This document shows, piece after piece, positions 57,336 through 64,000 of a DNA stretch of 64,000 nt. Position 1 is the stretch's first letter; each line of letters begins with the position of its first letter. The DNA is from Candidatus Howiella intestinavium (GTDB lineage: Bacteria > Bacillota > Clostridia > Oscillospirales > Acutalibacteraceae): contig CAJFVX010000018.1 in NCBI GenBank assembly GCA_904420585.1, positions 1 through 64,000 of the forward strand. Reading direction: 5' to 3'. Under the pieces are notes generated by a model that worked only from the letters and a program-made list of their open reading frames with translations, had not been told where the DNA came from and searched no databases. Made by a program: the position numbers and the translations under genes.

Positions 57336-57593
57336 ATGTCAAAATGGGATAAACTATTATCAAAAATTCAGACGCTGTCCAAAGACCTCCGGTTTGATGA
57401 GTTGAAAAAAGTGCTGGAAAGCTATGGGTATCAAATGTACGCCCCCAAGAGCGGAAGCAGCCATTGCACTTTCCGCAAAAGCGGCTGCCGGCCCATTACC
57501 ATACCAAAGCATGAGCCCATCAAAAAGGTCTATGTGGAAATGGTGAGACAGGTCATAGAAAGCGAGGCGAAAAACGATGAAAACGCTGCATGA
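57336..57593 (+). CDS. hicA: HicA-type toxin (mRNA interferase)
   Basis: An 85-residue dsRBD-like RNase toxin. The catalytic histidine is H43 in the family motif GSSHCTFR, followed by PITIPKHEPIKKVYVEMVRQ. An AGGAGGGGG site precedes the ATG. The antitoxin gene overlaps its end by 17 bases. Gene order toxin-antitoxin is usual for hicAB. Confidence 0.92.
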   Translation: MSKWDKLLSKIQTLSKDLRFDELKKVLESYGYQMYAPKSGSSHCTFRKSGCRPITIPKHEPIKKVYVEMVRQVIESEAKNDENAA

Positions 57594-57939
57594 TTATTTG
57601 AACCTGCCCTATCCTATGGAATTTGTGGAGGATAAAGAGGAAGGCGGCTATGTGGTTTCTTTTCCGGATTTACCCGGCTGTATTACCTGCGGGGAAACCA
57701 TAGAAAGCGCGGCGGCCAATGCGAAGGACGCCAAGAAGGCCTGGCTGGAGGCCGCGCTGGAGGAGGGAATTGCAATCCCCGAACCGGACAGCCTGGAAGA
57801 TTATTCCGGGCAGTTTAAACTGAGGATTCCCAAAAGTCTCCACCGTTCCCTGGCGGAACACTCCAAGCGGGAAGGGATCAGCATGAATCAATATTGTCTG
57901 TATCTGCTTTCCAAAAATGACGCCGTGTATTTTAAATAG
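57577..57939 (+). CDS. hicB: HicB-type antitoxin
   Basis: A 120-residue partner of HicA. The N-terminal HicB fold shows EGGYVVSFPDLPGCITCGET, and the C-terminal part (IPKSLHRSLAEHSKREGIS, then MNQYCLYLLS) is a ribbon-helix-helix DNA-binding domain, so it likely represses the operon promoter at 57287. A terminator follows. Confidence 0.92.
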   Translation: MKTLHDYLNLPYPMEFVEDKEEGGYVVSFPDLPGCITCGETIESAAANAKDAKKAWLEAALEEGIAIPEPDSLEDYSGQFKLRIPKSLHRSLAEHSKREGISMNQYCLYLLSKNDAVYFK

Positions 57940-57953
57940 GGTATAATATAGGT

Positions 57954-57983
57954 AAGGCCGCCGCAGAATCCTGCGGCGGCCTT
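57954..57983. terminator. Terminator between hicB and the GH43 gene
   Basis: AAGGCCGCCGCAG-aatc-CTGCGGCGGCCTT, 13-bp perfect stem between convergent genes. Confidence 0.75.
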
Positions 57984-57996
57984 GCCTGTACATATC

Positions 57997-58848
57997 CTAT
58001 TCGGCCTTCAGCCGGCCGTCCTCTTCGTACAAATAAAAGAATTTCGCCCGCTCCAGATACCCGCCGTTGGGCTGGTGCAAGGCCAGGCGGCGCGCCCCGG
58101 CCTTGTCGGTGAAAATCATGCCGTGGCCGCCGTCCTTGGTGAAGATGGGCGGCAGCTGCCGCCAGGGCCCCTCCGGCTGCCCGGTAAGGCTCTCGGCCTG
58201 GGCCTGGACGTACCCGTCCTTGCCGTAGCTGGACCAAATCATCAGCAGCTTCCCGTCCTGCATGCGGTAGAGGAAGGGAGCATCGGTCACATAGCAGTCC
58301 CGCTCGTAGGGGATGCTCCAGTCGGGGTCGGAGGCCTTGAACAATGTCACCGGATCCCCGGCCGGCCCGGTCAAATCCTCCCGCAGCTTCTGGCAGACCA
58401 TGGTGCCGTCGGTTATCTGCATCCACTCGTGGCAGTAGAAAATATAGGGCTGGCCGTCCGGATCCACATACAGCGTGCCGTCCAGACAGTCCCAGTCGGC
58501 CGGGGTGGCGGGGCGGTCGGAAATGGGGGAGAAGGGGCCCATGGGCGAATCGGCCCCGAGGATTTGGGTGGCCCGGTGTACCCCCTCGGCCTTGAAGGAG
58601 GCGAACATATAATACCGCCCGTTATACTTATGTACCTCCGGGGCCCAGAAATCCCGGTCGGCCCAGAAGCCGGCCGGCGGGTCGAATACCCGGAAGGGGC
58701 CTTCCCAGTTTTCCAGGTCGCCGCTGGTGTAGACGTTGAAGCCTTCCTTCTCCACCGGCCCGGCGTTGGCCGCCGAGGCGTACATATAATAGGTATCCCC
58801 CTGAAGCAGGACAAAGGGGTCCCGGATGCGTATTTCTGACAGCTGCAA
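57997..58848 (-). CDS. GH43-like glycoside hydrolase
   Basis: A 283-residue intracellular five-bladed propeller enzyme of the GH43 type, expected to act on arabinose or xylose glycosides. D10 in RIRDPFVLL fits the catalytic base and D123 in CLDGTLYVD the pKa modulator. The third catalytic position, usually Glu, seems to be D189 in YVTDAPFLYR, so activity or subfamily is uncertain. The start is a TTG at 58848 with GGAGG seven bases ahead. It follows the dCMP deaminase by 12 bases. Confidence 0.82.
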   Translation of the reverse strand: MQLSEIRIRDPFVLLQGDTYYMYASAANAGPVEKEGFNVYTSGDLENWEGPFRVFDPPAGFWADRDFWAPEVHKYNGRYYMFASFKAEGVHRATQILGADSPMGPFSPISDRPATPADWDCLDGTLYVDPDGQPYIFYCHEWMQITDGTMVCQKLREDLTGPAGDPVTLFKASDPDWSIPYERDCYVTDAPFLYRMQDGKLLMIWSSYGKDGYVQAQAESLTGQPEGPWRQLPPIFTKDGGHGMIFTDKAGARRLALHQPNGGYLERAKFFYLYEEDGRLKAE

Positions 58849-58860
58849 GGATATTCCTCC

Positions 58861-59340
58861 TTATACGTCCAGTTCCACCGTGCGGCCGGTGGGGATATAG
58901 GGCCGGCAGACCACCCCGGCCGACGCCAGCATCCGCTTGGAGGCCAGCACCGAATCGCTTTCGCCGTACTTGTCCGACAAATAAATCAATTCCCGGATGC
59001 CCTTCTGGATGATGGCCTTGGTGCACTCGTTGCAGGGGAAGAGGGTGGTGTACAGCCGGCAGCCGTCCAGCCGGCCGCCGTTGTAGTTGAGGATGGCGTT
59101 GAGCTCGGCGTGGCAGACGAAGAGATACTTGGTATCCAGGGCGCCGCCGGACTTATCCCAGGGGTATTCGTCGTCGGAACAGCCGTGGGGCATGCCGTTG
59201 TAGCCCATGGACATAATCCGGTTTTCGGGGCTGACAATGCAGGCCCCCACCTGGGTGCTGGGGTCTTTGCTTCGCTGGGAGGACAAAAGGGCGATGCCCA
59301 TAAAGTATTCGTCCCAGCTCAAATAATTTTCCCGTTTCAA
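58861..59340 (-). CDS. Deoxycytidylate (dCMP) deaminase
   Basis: Deaminates dCMP to dUMP, the ThyX substrate. The 159-residue protein has the zinc-binding cytidine deaminase signature CHAELNAI and PCNEC, plus DPSTQVGACIVSPEN and SMGYNGMPHGC near the N-terminus, as in ComEB/dCMP deaminases. A promoter lies 44 bp upstream. It shares an operon with a GH43 gene, an odd pairing. Confidence 0.95.
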   Translation of the reverse strand: MKRENYLSWDEYFMGIALLSSQRSKDPSTQVGACIVSPENRIMSMGYNGMPHGCSDDEYPWDKSGGALDTKYLFVCHAELNAILNYNGGRLDGCRLYTTLFPCNECTKAIIQKGIRELIYLSDKYGESDSVLASKRMLASAGVVCRPYIPTGRTVELDV

Positions 59341-59383
59341 TGACGCACATCCTTTCCGGCCCGGCCGATGCTACTTTTTCTCT

Positions 59384-59412
59384 ATTGTATCCAAAACCGG
59401 TAAAAATTGCAA
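59384..59412 (-). promoter_or_regulatory. Sigma-A promoter of the dCMP deaminase operon
   Basis: Minus strand: TTGCAA (59412-59407), 17-bp spacer, TACAAT (59389-59384). Confidence 0.7.
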
Positions 59413-59506
59413 TCCCCCAGTCCGCCGCCGCTCGGCAGCGTCCGCATATGCCTCGCCGCCGCCGCATATATATAGGCCGAAGAAGCGGGCGGAAGGAGGG
59501 AGCCTT

Positions 59507-60367
59507 TTGACCTTTCGGTGGAAAAAACGGTACGGAATCCTGGTGCTTGTGGTCCTGCTTATAGCTGTGGCCTCCTATCCCGTGGGAAAGATGGTGCGTG
59601 CGGCGGCGGGGGAGGAGGGGCCTACCTTTGCCATCATCATGTACCATCAGATAGCCGCCGGCACCTCTTCCTTAGGCAAATTCACCCTCCAGGACAGCCA
59701 GCTGGAGGCCGATATGCTCTATTTGAAGGAGCAGGGCTACGAGACCATCACCATGTCCCAGCTTATCGACTATGCCAAGGGGGTTGGCGGGCTGCCCGAA
59801 AAGCCGGTCATGCTCACCTTTGATGACGGCTACGAGAGCTTTTACGGATATGTCTACCCCCTTTTGCAGAAGTACAACATGAAGGCGGTTCTGTCGGTGG
59901 TGGGGGAGTTTGTGGACCGGTATACCGAAAACCCCGACCACAACCTGCGCTATTCCTGCCTGGACTGGGACGAGGTGCGGGAAATGCAGGCCTCGGGCCT
60001 GGTGGAAATCCAGAACCATACCTACAATATGCACAGCACCGGCAAGACCGGCCGGCAGGGCTGCGCCATCAAAAAGGGGGAGTCGGAGGAAGACTACCGG
60101 GCGGCCTTTCTGGCCGACGTTGGCGGTATGCAGGAAAAGCTGCAGGCCGAGCTGGGGGTTACGGCCAATACCTTTACCTATCCCTTCGGGGCCCTTTGCA
60201 AGCAGTCCGTCCCCCTGCTGAAGGAGCTGGGCTTTTCGGCGGCCCTGACCTGCCGGGAGGAGCCGGTGACGGCCGCTCCCTACGGGGACTGGATGTACCG
60301 GCTGGGGAGATACAACCGGCCCAGCGGCAAGACCAGCGAGGCCTTTTTTGAGAAGGTGCTGCCCTGA
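59507..60367 (+). CDS. Polysaccharide deacetylase (NodB/CE4)
   Basis: A 286-residue exported or membrane-anchored carbohydrate esterase that removes N-acetyl groups from cell-wall or other glycans. N-terminal span (about 8-26), then NodB motif 1 TFDDGYES (D106, D107) and the metal histidines H171 and H176 in NHTYNMHS, and FTYPFG. The start is TTG at 59507 with AAGGAGGG six bases ahead. Substrate unknown; peptidoglycan is likely. Confidence 0.9.
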   Translation: MTFRWKKRYGILVLVVLLIAVASYPVGKMVRAAAGEEGPTFAIIMYHQIAAGTSSLGKFTLQDSQLEADMLYLKEQGYETITMSQLIDYAKGVGGLPEKPVMLTFDDGYESFYGYVYPLLQKYNMKAVLSVVGEFVDRYTENPDHNLRYSCLDWDEVREMQASGLVEIQNHTYNMHSTGKTGRQGCAIKKGESEEDYRAAFLADVGGMQEKLQAELGVTANTFTYPFGALCKQSVPLLKELGFSAALTCREEPVTAAPYGDWMYRLGRYNRPSGKTSEAFFEKVLP

Positions 60368-60451
60368 GCCCCCGGCCCGCGCCGGACTGTTTTTCCTAAG
60401 AAATCCTAAGAAAATCCTCAGAAAAGCTTTTGGAAAGGGGTTGCCTATTTC

Positions 60452-60460
60452 TGCTATAAT
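60452..60460 (+). promoter_or_regulatory. Extended -10 promoter element of the metallophosphoesterase gene
   Basis: TGCTATAAT, an extended -10; the -35 is poor (TTGGAA, 19-bp spacer). Confidence 0.5.
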
Positions 60461-60529
60461 ATAAAAGAAAAATACCGGGCGCGGCGGAAGCGGGCCGTGC
60501 AATTGGGATTCTGAAAGCGGGGCGGGGGA

Positions 60530-61720
60530 TTGACTGCAATATTTCTGGCGCCGGTTTACCTGGGGCTGCTGCTCTATCTTTTGCTGCGGCTGTTCCACTG
60601 GCTGGCGTCCTTTCACCGGCGGCTGGCCTCCCGGGTCTTCCGGGGTGTGCTGGGCACGCTTTTCCTCCTGCTGGCCCTCACGCCTTTGGGCGGCTGCCTG
60701 ATTTCGGCCGGGCCGCTGCACCGGCTGCTGCGCATCGTAAGCAATTTCTGGCTGGGAATGCTGCTGTATATCCTGCTGATTGTGGGGCTGGCCGACATCC
60801 TGGCCTTTGTCATACGAAAAGTTTACCAAAGGCGGGGGCGCCCCTTTGACCGCAGGAAGTTTTGCCGCCGGGCGGGAAGCCTTGCAGCGGCGGCCATCCT
60901 GCTTGTAAGCGCCGGCGGCCTGCTGCATGCCTATGACATCCGGGTACACCGGCAGGATTTGACGGTGGATAAGGCCTGCCGTCTGCCGGGGCTGCGGGTG
61001 GCCCTCATAGCCGACCTGCACTTAGGCTACAGCGTAGGGGCCGCCACCATGGAGCGGATGGTGGAGAAAATCAACCGGGAGCAGCCGGATATCGTCTGCC
61101 TGGCCGGGGATATCTTCGACAACGAATTTGAAGCCATCCATGAGCCGGAGCGGGTGGCGGCCATCCTGCGGAAGATAGAGAGCCGGTACGGCGTATACGC
61201 CTGCTGGGGGAATCACGACGTAAAGGAGCGGGTGCTGGCCGGTTTTACCTTCCGGGATAAGAAGGCCAAGGAAGAGGATCCGCGTTTCCTTTCCTTTTTC
61301 CAGCAGGCGGGCATCACCCTGCTGGAAGACGAAAGCCTTCTGATCGACGACGCCTTTTATCTTGCAGGCCGCAAGGATTACAGCAAGAGCCGGAAAATGC
61401 AGGAGGAACGGCTGACGCCGGCGGCCCTGACGGCCGGCCTGGATGGAGACCTGCCCATCCTGGTTATGGATCACCAGCCCAAGGAACTGGCCGAGTTGGC
61501 TGCAGCCGGGGTGGACGTGGATTTGTCCGGCCATACCCACGGCGGCCAGGTTTTTCCCGGCAACCTGCTGGTGCCGCTGGTGTGGGAAAACCCGGTGGGA
61601 GTGTGGCTCAAGGACGGCATGTACTCCTGCGTGACGTCGGGTGTAGGCGTATGGGGCCCGGCCATGCGGGTGGGGACGGACAGCGAAATTTTGATATTGG
61701 ACATCCGTTTCGCGGGATGA
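60530..61720 (+). CDS. Membrane-anchored metallophosphoesterase (YkuE/YaeI-like)
   Basis: A 396-residue protein with four hydrophobic spans in the first 130 residues and a C-terminal calcineurin-like phosphoesterase. Metal motifs: ADLHLG (D162, H164), GDIFDN, GNHD and GHTHGGQ. A short Arg-rich segment before the last span (FDRRKFCRRAGSLAAAAIL) looks like a twin-arginine-like signal. Related proteins hydrolyse lipid phosphoesters such as UDP-diacylglucosamine, but the substrate here is unknown. The TTG start at 60530 has a poorly spaced G-rich site, so the N-terminus is uncertain. Confidence 0.85.
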   Translation: MTAIFLAPVYLGLLLYLLLRLFHWLASFHRRLASRVFRGVLGTLFLLLALTPLGGCLISAGPLHRLLRIVSNFWLGMLLYILLIVGLADILAFVIRKVYQRRGRPFDRRKFCRRAGSLAAAAILLVSAGGLLHAYDIRVHRQDLTVDKACRLPGLRVALIADLHLGYSVGAATMERMVEKINREQPDIVCLAGDIFDNEFEAIHEPERVAAILRKIESRYGVYACWGNHDVKERVLAGFTFRDKKAKEEDPRFLSFFQQAGITLLEDESLLIDDAFYLAGRKDYSKSRKMQEERLTPAALTAGLDGDLPILVMDHQPKELAELAAAGVDVDLSGHTHGGQVFPGNLLVPLVWENPVGVWLKDGMYSCVTSGVGVWGPAMRVGTDSEILILDIRFAG

Positions 61721-61760
61721 CAAAAGCCGCCCGGGCCATCTGGCCCCGGCGGCTTTTGTC
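61719..61760. terminator. Bidirectional terminator
   Basis: GACAAAAGCCGCC...GGCGGCTTTTGTC stem, T-runs on both strands, between the phosphoesterase and the convergent ArsR gene. Confidence 0.85.
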
Positions 61761-61768
61761 TGCAGTGA

Positions 61769-62671
61769 TTACTCCGCATCCTTTTTATAATAGGTGGTGA
61801 CGATAATATCCTGGTCATAGTCCCCATAGCATTTCCCGTATATGGTCAGCCCGCCGGCGGGATGGGCGTCCTCCTCCACCGAGAAGCGGACGTAGAACTG
61901 GCTGCCGGTCAGATTTAAATCGCCGATGGCCACATCCGAAATGCGCTGGTCATCTATATAAGAACCCGTATCATCTATAATGAGGGTTTTGAGCAGCCCG
62001 TACTGGCTGAAGCCCACCGGCCACCAGGAGGGGGTGAACTTTCCCTTCCGTCCCCCGAAGTTGCCGGGGCTTATCCAGCTGCCCACCTTTACATGATTGA
62101 TGGTAAAGGTAATTTCCGAGGGCCAGTCGTCCCGGTAGCCGGGGTGTTCCGAACCCAGCTCCAGGGAAACAGTCAGCTTTTCCACCTGCCGCCCGGCGGC
62201 GGAATTGGGCACGATGTATTCCACATAGCCCTTTTGGAACCAAAGCATCTCGGCATCCGTGCGGGCGGAATCCAGGAAGGCAAGGGGATCGTCCATAAGC
62301 CCGATAAACTGCCGTTCATTGATGAGGCCGCAGCTGGGCACCGCCTTATACTTATGATACAGTCCCACCGGCAGGGTGTATTTGACCGATGTTGCCTCGT
62401 CCAGGCCGGACAGGCGCACCGCCAGATCGGTTTCGGCGATAAAGCAGGTGCACTGGTTGCCCTTGCCCACCGACTTGTCCACCGTCAGGATGCCCGCCTC
62501 CTCCAGCTGGCGCACATGGCCGGATACGATGGCCGGGCTGATGCGTAGCCGCTCAGCCAGCTCCCGCTGGTTGCAGGGCCGCTCGGCCACCAGCCGGACG
62601 ATATCCAGCCGGGTCTGACAGGCCAGGGCTTTGAATACGGGCAGGCAATTGTCCTGCAAAGTCAGTTTCAT
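61769..62671 (-). CDS. ArsR-type winged-helix regulator with large C-terminal domain
   Basis: A 300-residue protein. The N-terminal 80 residues are an ArsR winged helix (LACQTRLDIVRLVAERPCNQ, then ELAERLRISPAIVSGHVRQL). The remaining 200 residues are beta-rich and aromatic (EYIVPNSAAGRQVEKLTVSL, SWISPGNFGGRKGKFTPSWW) and look like a carbohydrate-binding jelly roll, as seen in some Clostridia ArsR proteins near glycosidases. It is divergent from the resB gene. Ligand and targets are unknown. Confidence 0.82.
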   Translation of the reverse strand: MKLTLQDNCLPVFKALACQTRLDIVRLVAERPCNQRELAERLRISPAIVSGHVRQLEEAGILTVDKSVGKGNQCTCFIAETDLAVRLSGLDEATSVKYTLPVGLYHKYKAVPSCGLINERQFIGLMDDPLAFLDSARTDAEMLWFQKGYVEYIVPNSAAGRQVEKLTVSLELGSEHPGYRDDWPSEITFTINHVKVGSWISPGNFGGRKGKFTPSWWPVGFSQYGLLKTLIIDDTGSYIDDQRISDVAIGDLNLTGSQFYVRFSVEEDAHPAGGLTIYGKCYGDYDQDIIVTTYYKKDAE

Positions 62672-62755
62672 ATGGAAAACCTCCGGAATATAGGGGTAAG
62701 AATGCCTCTGTCATTTACAGATCCCCGAAAATCATGCGCTCAAATTAAGGGATTA

Positions 62756-62769
62756 GTTAATATATTAAC
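62756..62769. promoter_or_regulatory. Rex-like palindrome
   Basis: GTTAATATATTAAC, a perfect 14-bp palindrome. With flanks it fits the clostridial Rex consensus TTGTTAANNNNTTAACAA at 16 of 18 positions. It lies 52 bp before the resB promoter -35 and about 85 bp from the ArsR start. Confidence 0.55.
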
Positions 62770-62820
62770 ACGAAATTCATAAAAGCACAATAAGCGACAC
62801 AAAAAATATCGGGATTACGG

Positions 62821-62849
62821 TTGACGTATGCATGTATTTGCGCTAAAAT
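62821..62849 (+). promoter_or_regulatory. Sigma-A promoter of resB-ccsA
   Basis: TTGACG (62821-62826), 17-bp spacer, TAAAAT (62844-62849). Confidence 0.7.
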
Positions 62850-62876
62850 ATAGACGAATCAGCTTGTCTGTCTGTA

Positions 62877-62902
62877 TAAAATTAACTAAACGGTTAATTT
62901 TA
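62877..62902. promoter_or_regulatory. Inverted repeat in the resB leader
   Basis: TAAAATTAAC-taaacg-GTTAATTTTA, perfect 10-bp arms, about 20-45 bases after the expected transcription start. Candidate operator for the divergent ArsR protein or for Rex. Confidence 0.5.
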
Positions 62903-62977
62903 CAGATAGGCGGAGGCGGCGCAGTCCATGGGTTGGAAGGCGGCCTTCCCACTGAAAACCAATAAAAGGAGGATGTT

Positions 62978-63721
62978 ATGAAGGTCTACAAATGGATCAA
63001 TCTGATTATGACCGCGCTGGTAGCCGTTCTGCTGGTGTTTGTGATTGTGGACAGCTTCTTTTACCAGCAGGCCTTTGCCGGCGGCCGTGGAATGGACGGG
63101 ATTTTCGGATTGTCCAACGGCGTGTGGCTGGTGCTGCTGCTGAGCGTATTTGTGGTTATCCAGATTATCTGCCTGTTCACGGTAAAACCGAAGCTTTCGG
63201 TCTACCGGATTGGGTTCTATGTTTTACATATCGGCCTGGTGCTGTTCTTGTGCGGCTCCTTTCTCTACTATGCCATGGGGGATATGGCCACCGTACAGAC
63301 GCCGGTAGGCGAGCAGAATATTTACAACCAGTTTTACCGTACCGAGGATCTGGAGGAAGGGCAGATGCTGTCGGATGGGGAGATTCTGGAACTTCCCTTT
63401 TCCATCGGCGTCTCCCGTATGGACGTCACCTATTACGATGAGGAGACCGACGGCACCTCGGGCGTCAAGTGGTATGACAGCGAGCTCATTATCAACGGGA
63501 GCGACGGCCAGGAGCGGCTGGAATGGGCCGTCAACCATCCCGTTCGTTACGGCGGCTGGAAGTTTTTCTTGATGGGCTGTAACGACACGGCGGATGTGGT
63601 GGTCATGCAGTGCAAGAAGGATCCCGGCGAGTTTATTTCCCTGGCCGGCATCTGGATGATCATCGGCGGCAGCGTGCTCATGTGCCTTATCCGCAAGAGA
63701 AAGGCGGGTGACGAGATATGA
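62978..63721 (+). CDS. ResB-like cytochrome c biogenesis protein
   Basis: A 247-residue membrane protein with about four spans (NLIMTALVAVLLVFVIVDSF; VWLVLLLSVFVVIQIICLF; FYVLHIGLVLFLCGSFLYY; C-terminal MIIGGSVLMCLI) and an extracytoplasmic domain between spans 3 and 4 (VNHPVRYGGWKFFLMGCND), the layout of short ResB/CcsB proteins that hold haem and apocytochrome for attachment. AAAGGAGGATGTT precedes the ATG. The next gene overlaps its stop by four bases. Implies that the organism makes multihaem or other c-type cytochromes. Confidence 0.85.
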   Translation: MKVYKWINLIMTALVAVLLVFVIVDSFFYQQAFAGGRGMDGIFGLSNGVWLVLLLSVFVVIQIICLFTVKPKLSVYRIGFYVLHIGLVLFLCGSFLYYAMGDMATVQTPVGEQNIYNQFYRTEDLEEGQMLSDGEILELPFSIGVSRMDVTYYDEETDGTSGVKWYDSELIINGSDGQERLEWAVNHPVRYGGWKFFLMGCNDTADVVVMQCKKDPGEFISLAGIWMIIGGSVLMCLIRKRKAGDEI

Positions 63722-64000
63722 TGGACGGTCAGCTGCCTGTCATTATTGTGGTCTTTATCTCGGCCTTTTTGTACTATGCGGCCTTCGGCCTGCATTTCTT
63801 AAAGGGAAAGAAGGGGGTTCTGGCAGCCCGCTGCGTCTGGGGCGGGGCCTTTGCCCTGAACACCGGCGTGGTGGTTTACAACTGGATTCTCAACGGGTAT
63901 GTGCCCTTTGTGAGCATGTACCAGGTCTTGACCTTCCTGGCCTTCTGTTTCCTGCCTATCTTTTTGTACATCAGCTTTATGTACAAGGGGTCCTGGATGG
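63718..64000 (+). CDS. CcsA/CcmC-like cytochrome c assembly protein (partial, cut by window end)
   Basis: An open frame from the ATG at 63718 (overlapping the resB TGA) to the end of the window, 94 residues. It is hydrophobic, with FISAFLYYAAFGLHFLKG, then NWILNGYVPFVSMYQVLTFL, which matches the start of CcsA proteins where the NMYEF-like segment precedes the WWD haem-handling loop further on. It would be the System II partner of ResB. Confidence 0.78.
   Translation, partial: MMDGQLPVIIVVFISAFLYYAAFGLHFLKGKKGVLAARCVWGGAFALNTGVVVYNWILNGYVPFVSMYQVLTFLAFCFLPIFLYISFMYKGSWM

Overview
The window looks like chromosomal DNA from a strictly anaerobic, GC-rich Gram-positive bacterium of class Clostridia, plausibly a gut Oscillospirales-type commensal. 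Reasons: Firmicutes-type AGGAGG ribosome binding sites with frequent TTG/GTG starts, sigma-A promoters with 17-bp spacers, ThyX rather than ThyA, a Na+-pumping decarboxylase, corrinoid methyltransferases, cohesin and dockerin modules, and a tiny YjcZ-like protein. Genus cannot be told from the sequence alone. No rRNA, tRNA or CRISPR array was seen.

Layout. 1-4.5 kb: galK-galT and the gamma/beta subunits of a sodium-translocating decarboxylase, bracketed by two copies of a multi-hairpin repeat. 5-11.5 kb: thyX-tmk-DJ-1-folate cycloligase operon, mltG, and a U32 peptidase/SnoaL/GNAT operon. 11.6-19.9 kb: a 1858-residue secreted beta-galactosidase with two LamG domains and a dockerin, an unrecognised 538-residue-class protein, and a divergent AraC regulator. 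20-23.2 kb: an endonuclease Q-like PHP nuclease fused to a UvrD helicase. 23.2-27.7 kb: a three-gene operon SPFH/zinc-ribbon - membrane protein - TIR/DUF6273. 27.8-30.6 kb: purB and galE, divergent. 30.7-38.5 kb: a cohesin/dockerin locus (membrane-anchored cohesin, giant subtilase with cohesin-like and dockerin modules, cohesin-like/dockerin protein). 38.8-46.6 kb: a corrinoid methyltransferase cluster (reductive activator, three UroD-type methyltransferases, corrinoid protein, PocR-AraC regulator). 46.9-54 kb: uvrB and uvrA flanking a DUF5685-DnaJ-membrane protein group. 54.2-58 kb: an accessory islet (XRE regulator, two membrane proteins, HicAB). 58-61.7 kb: GH43, dCMP deaminase, polysaccharide deacetylase, metallophosphoesterase. 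61.8-64 kb: an ArsR-type regulator divergent from a ResB/CcsA cytochrome c assembly operon cut by the window end.

How parts may work together. GalK, GalT and GalE complete the Leloir pathway and could process galactose released by the dockerin-bearing beta-galactosidase. The dockerins of that enzyme and of the protein at 30.7-32.1 kb are nearly the same type, so both may dock on the membrane-anchored cohesin at 37.7 kb. The corrinoid cluster has every part of a demethylation system except a recognisable final methyl acceptor. The TIR/SPFH operon and the TPR membrane protein at 55-57 kb share an architecture (cytosolic zinc ribbon, TPR-like helices, one membrane span, extracytoplasmic sensor-like end) and are the best candidates for an undescribed system. 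Several genes (subtilase, TIR protein, 54.8-57.2 kb proteins) contain AT-richer stretches, suggesting mosaic exchange.
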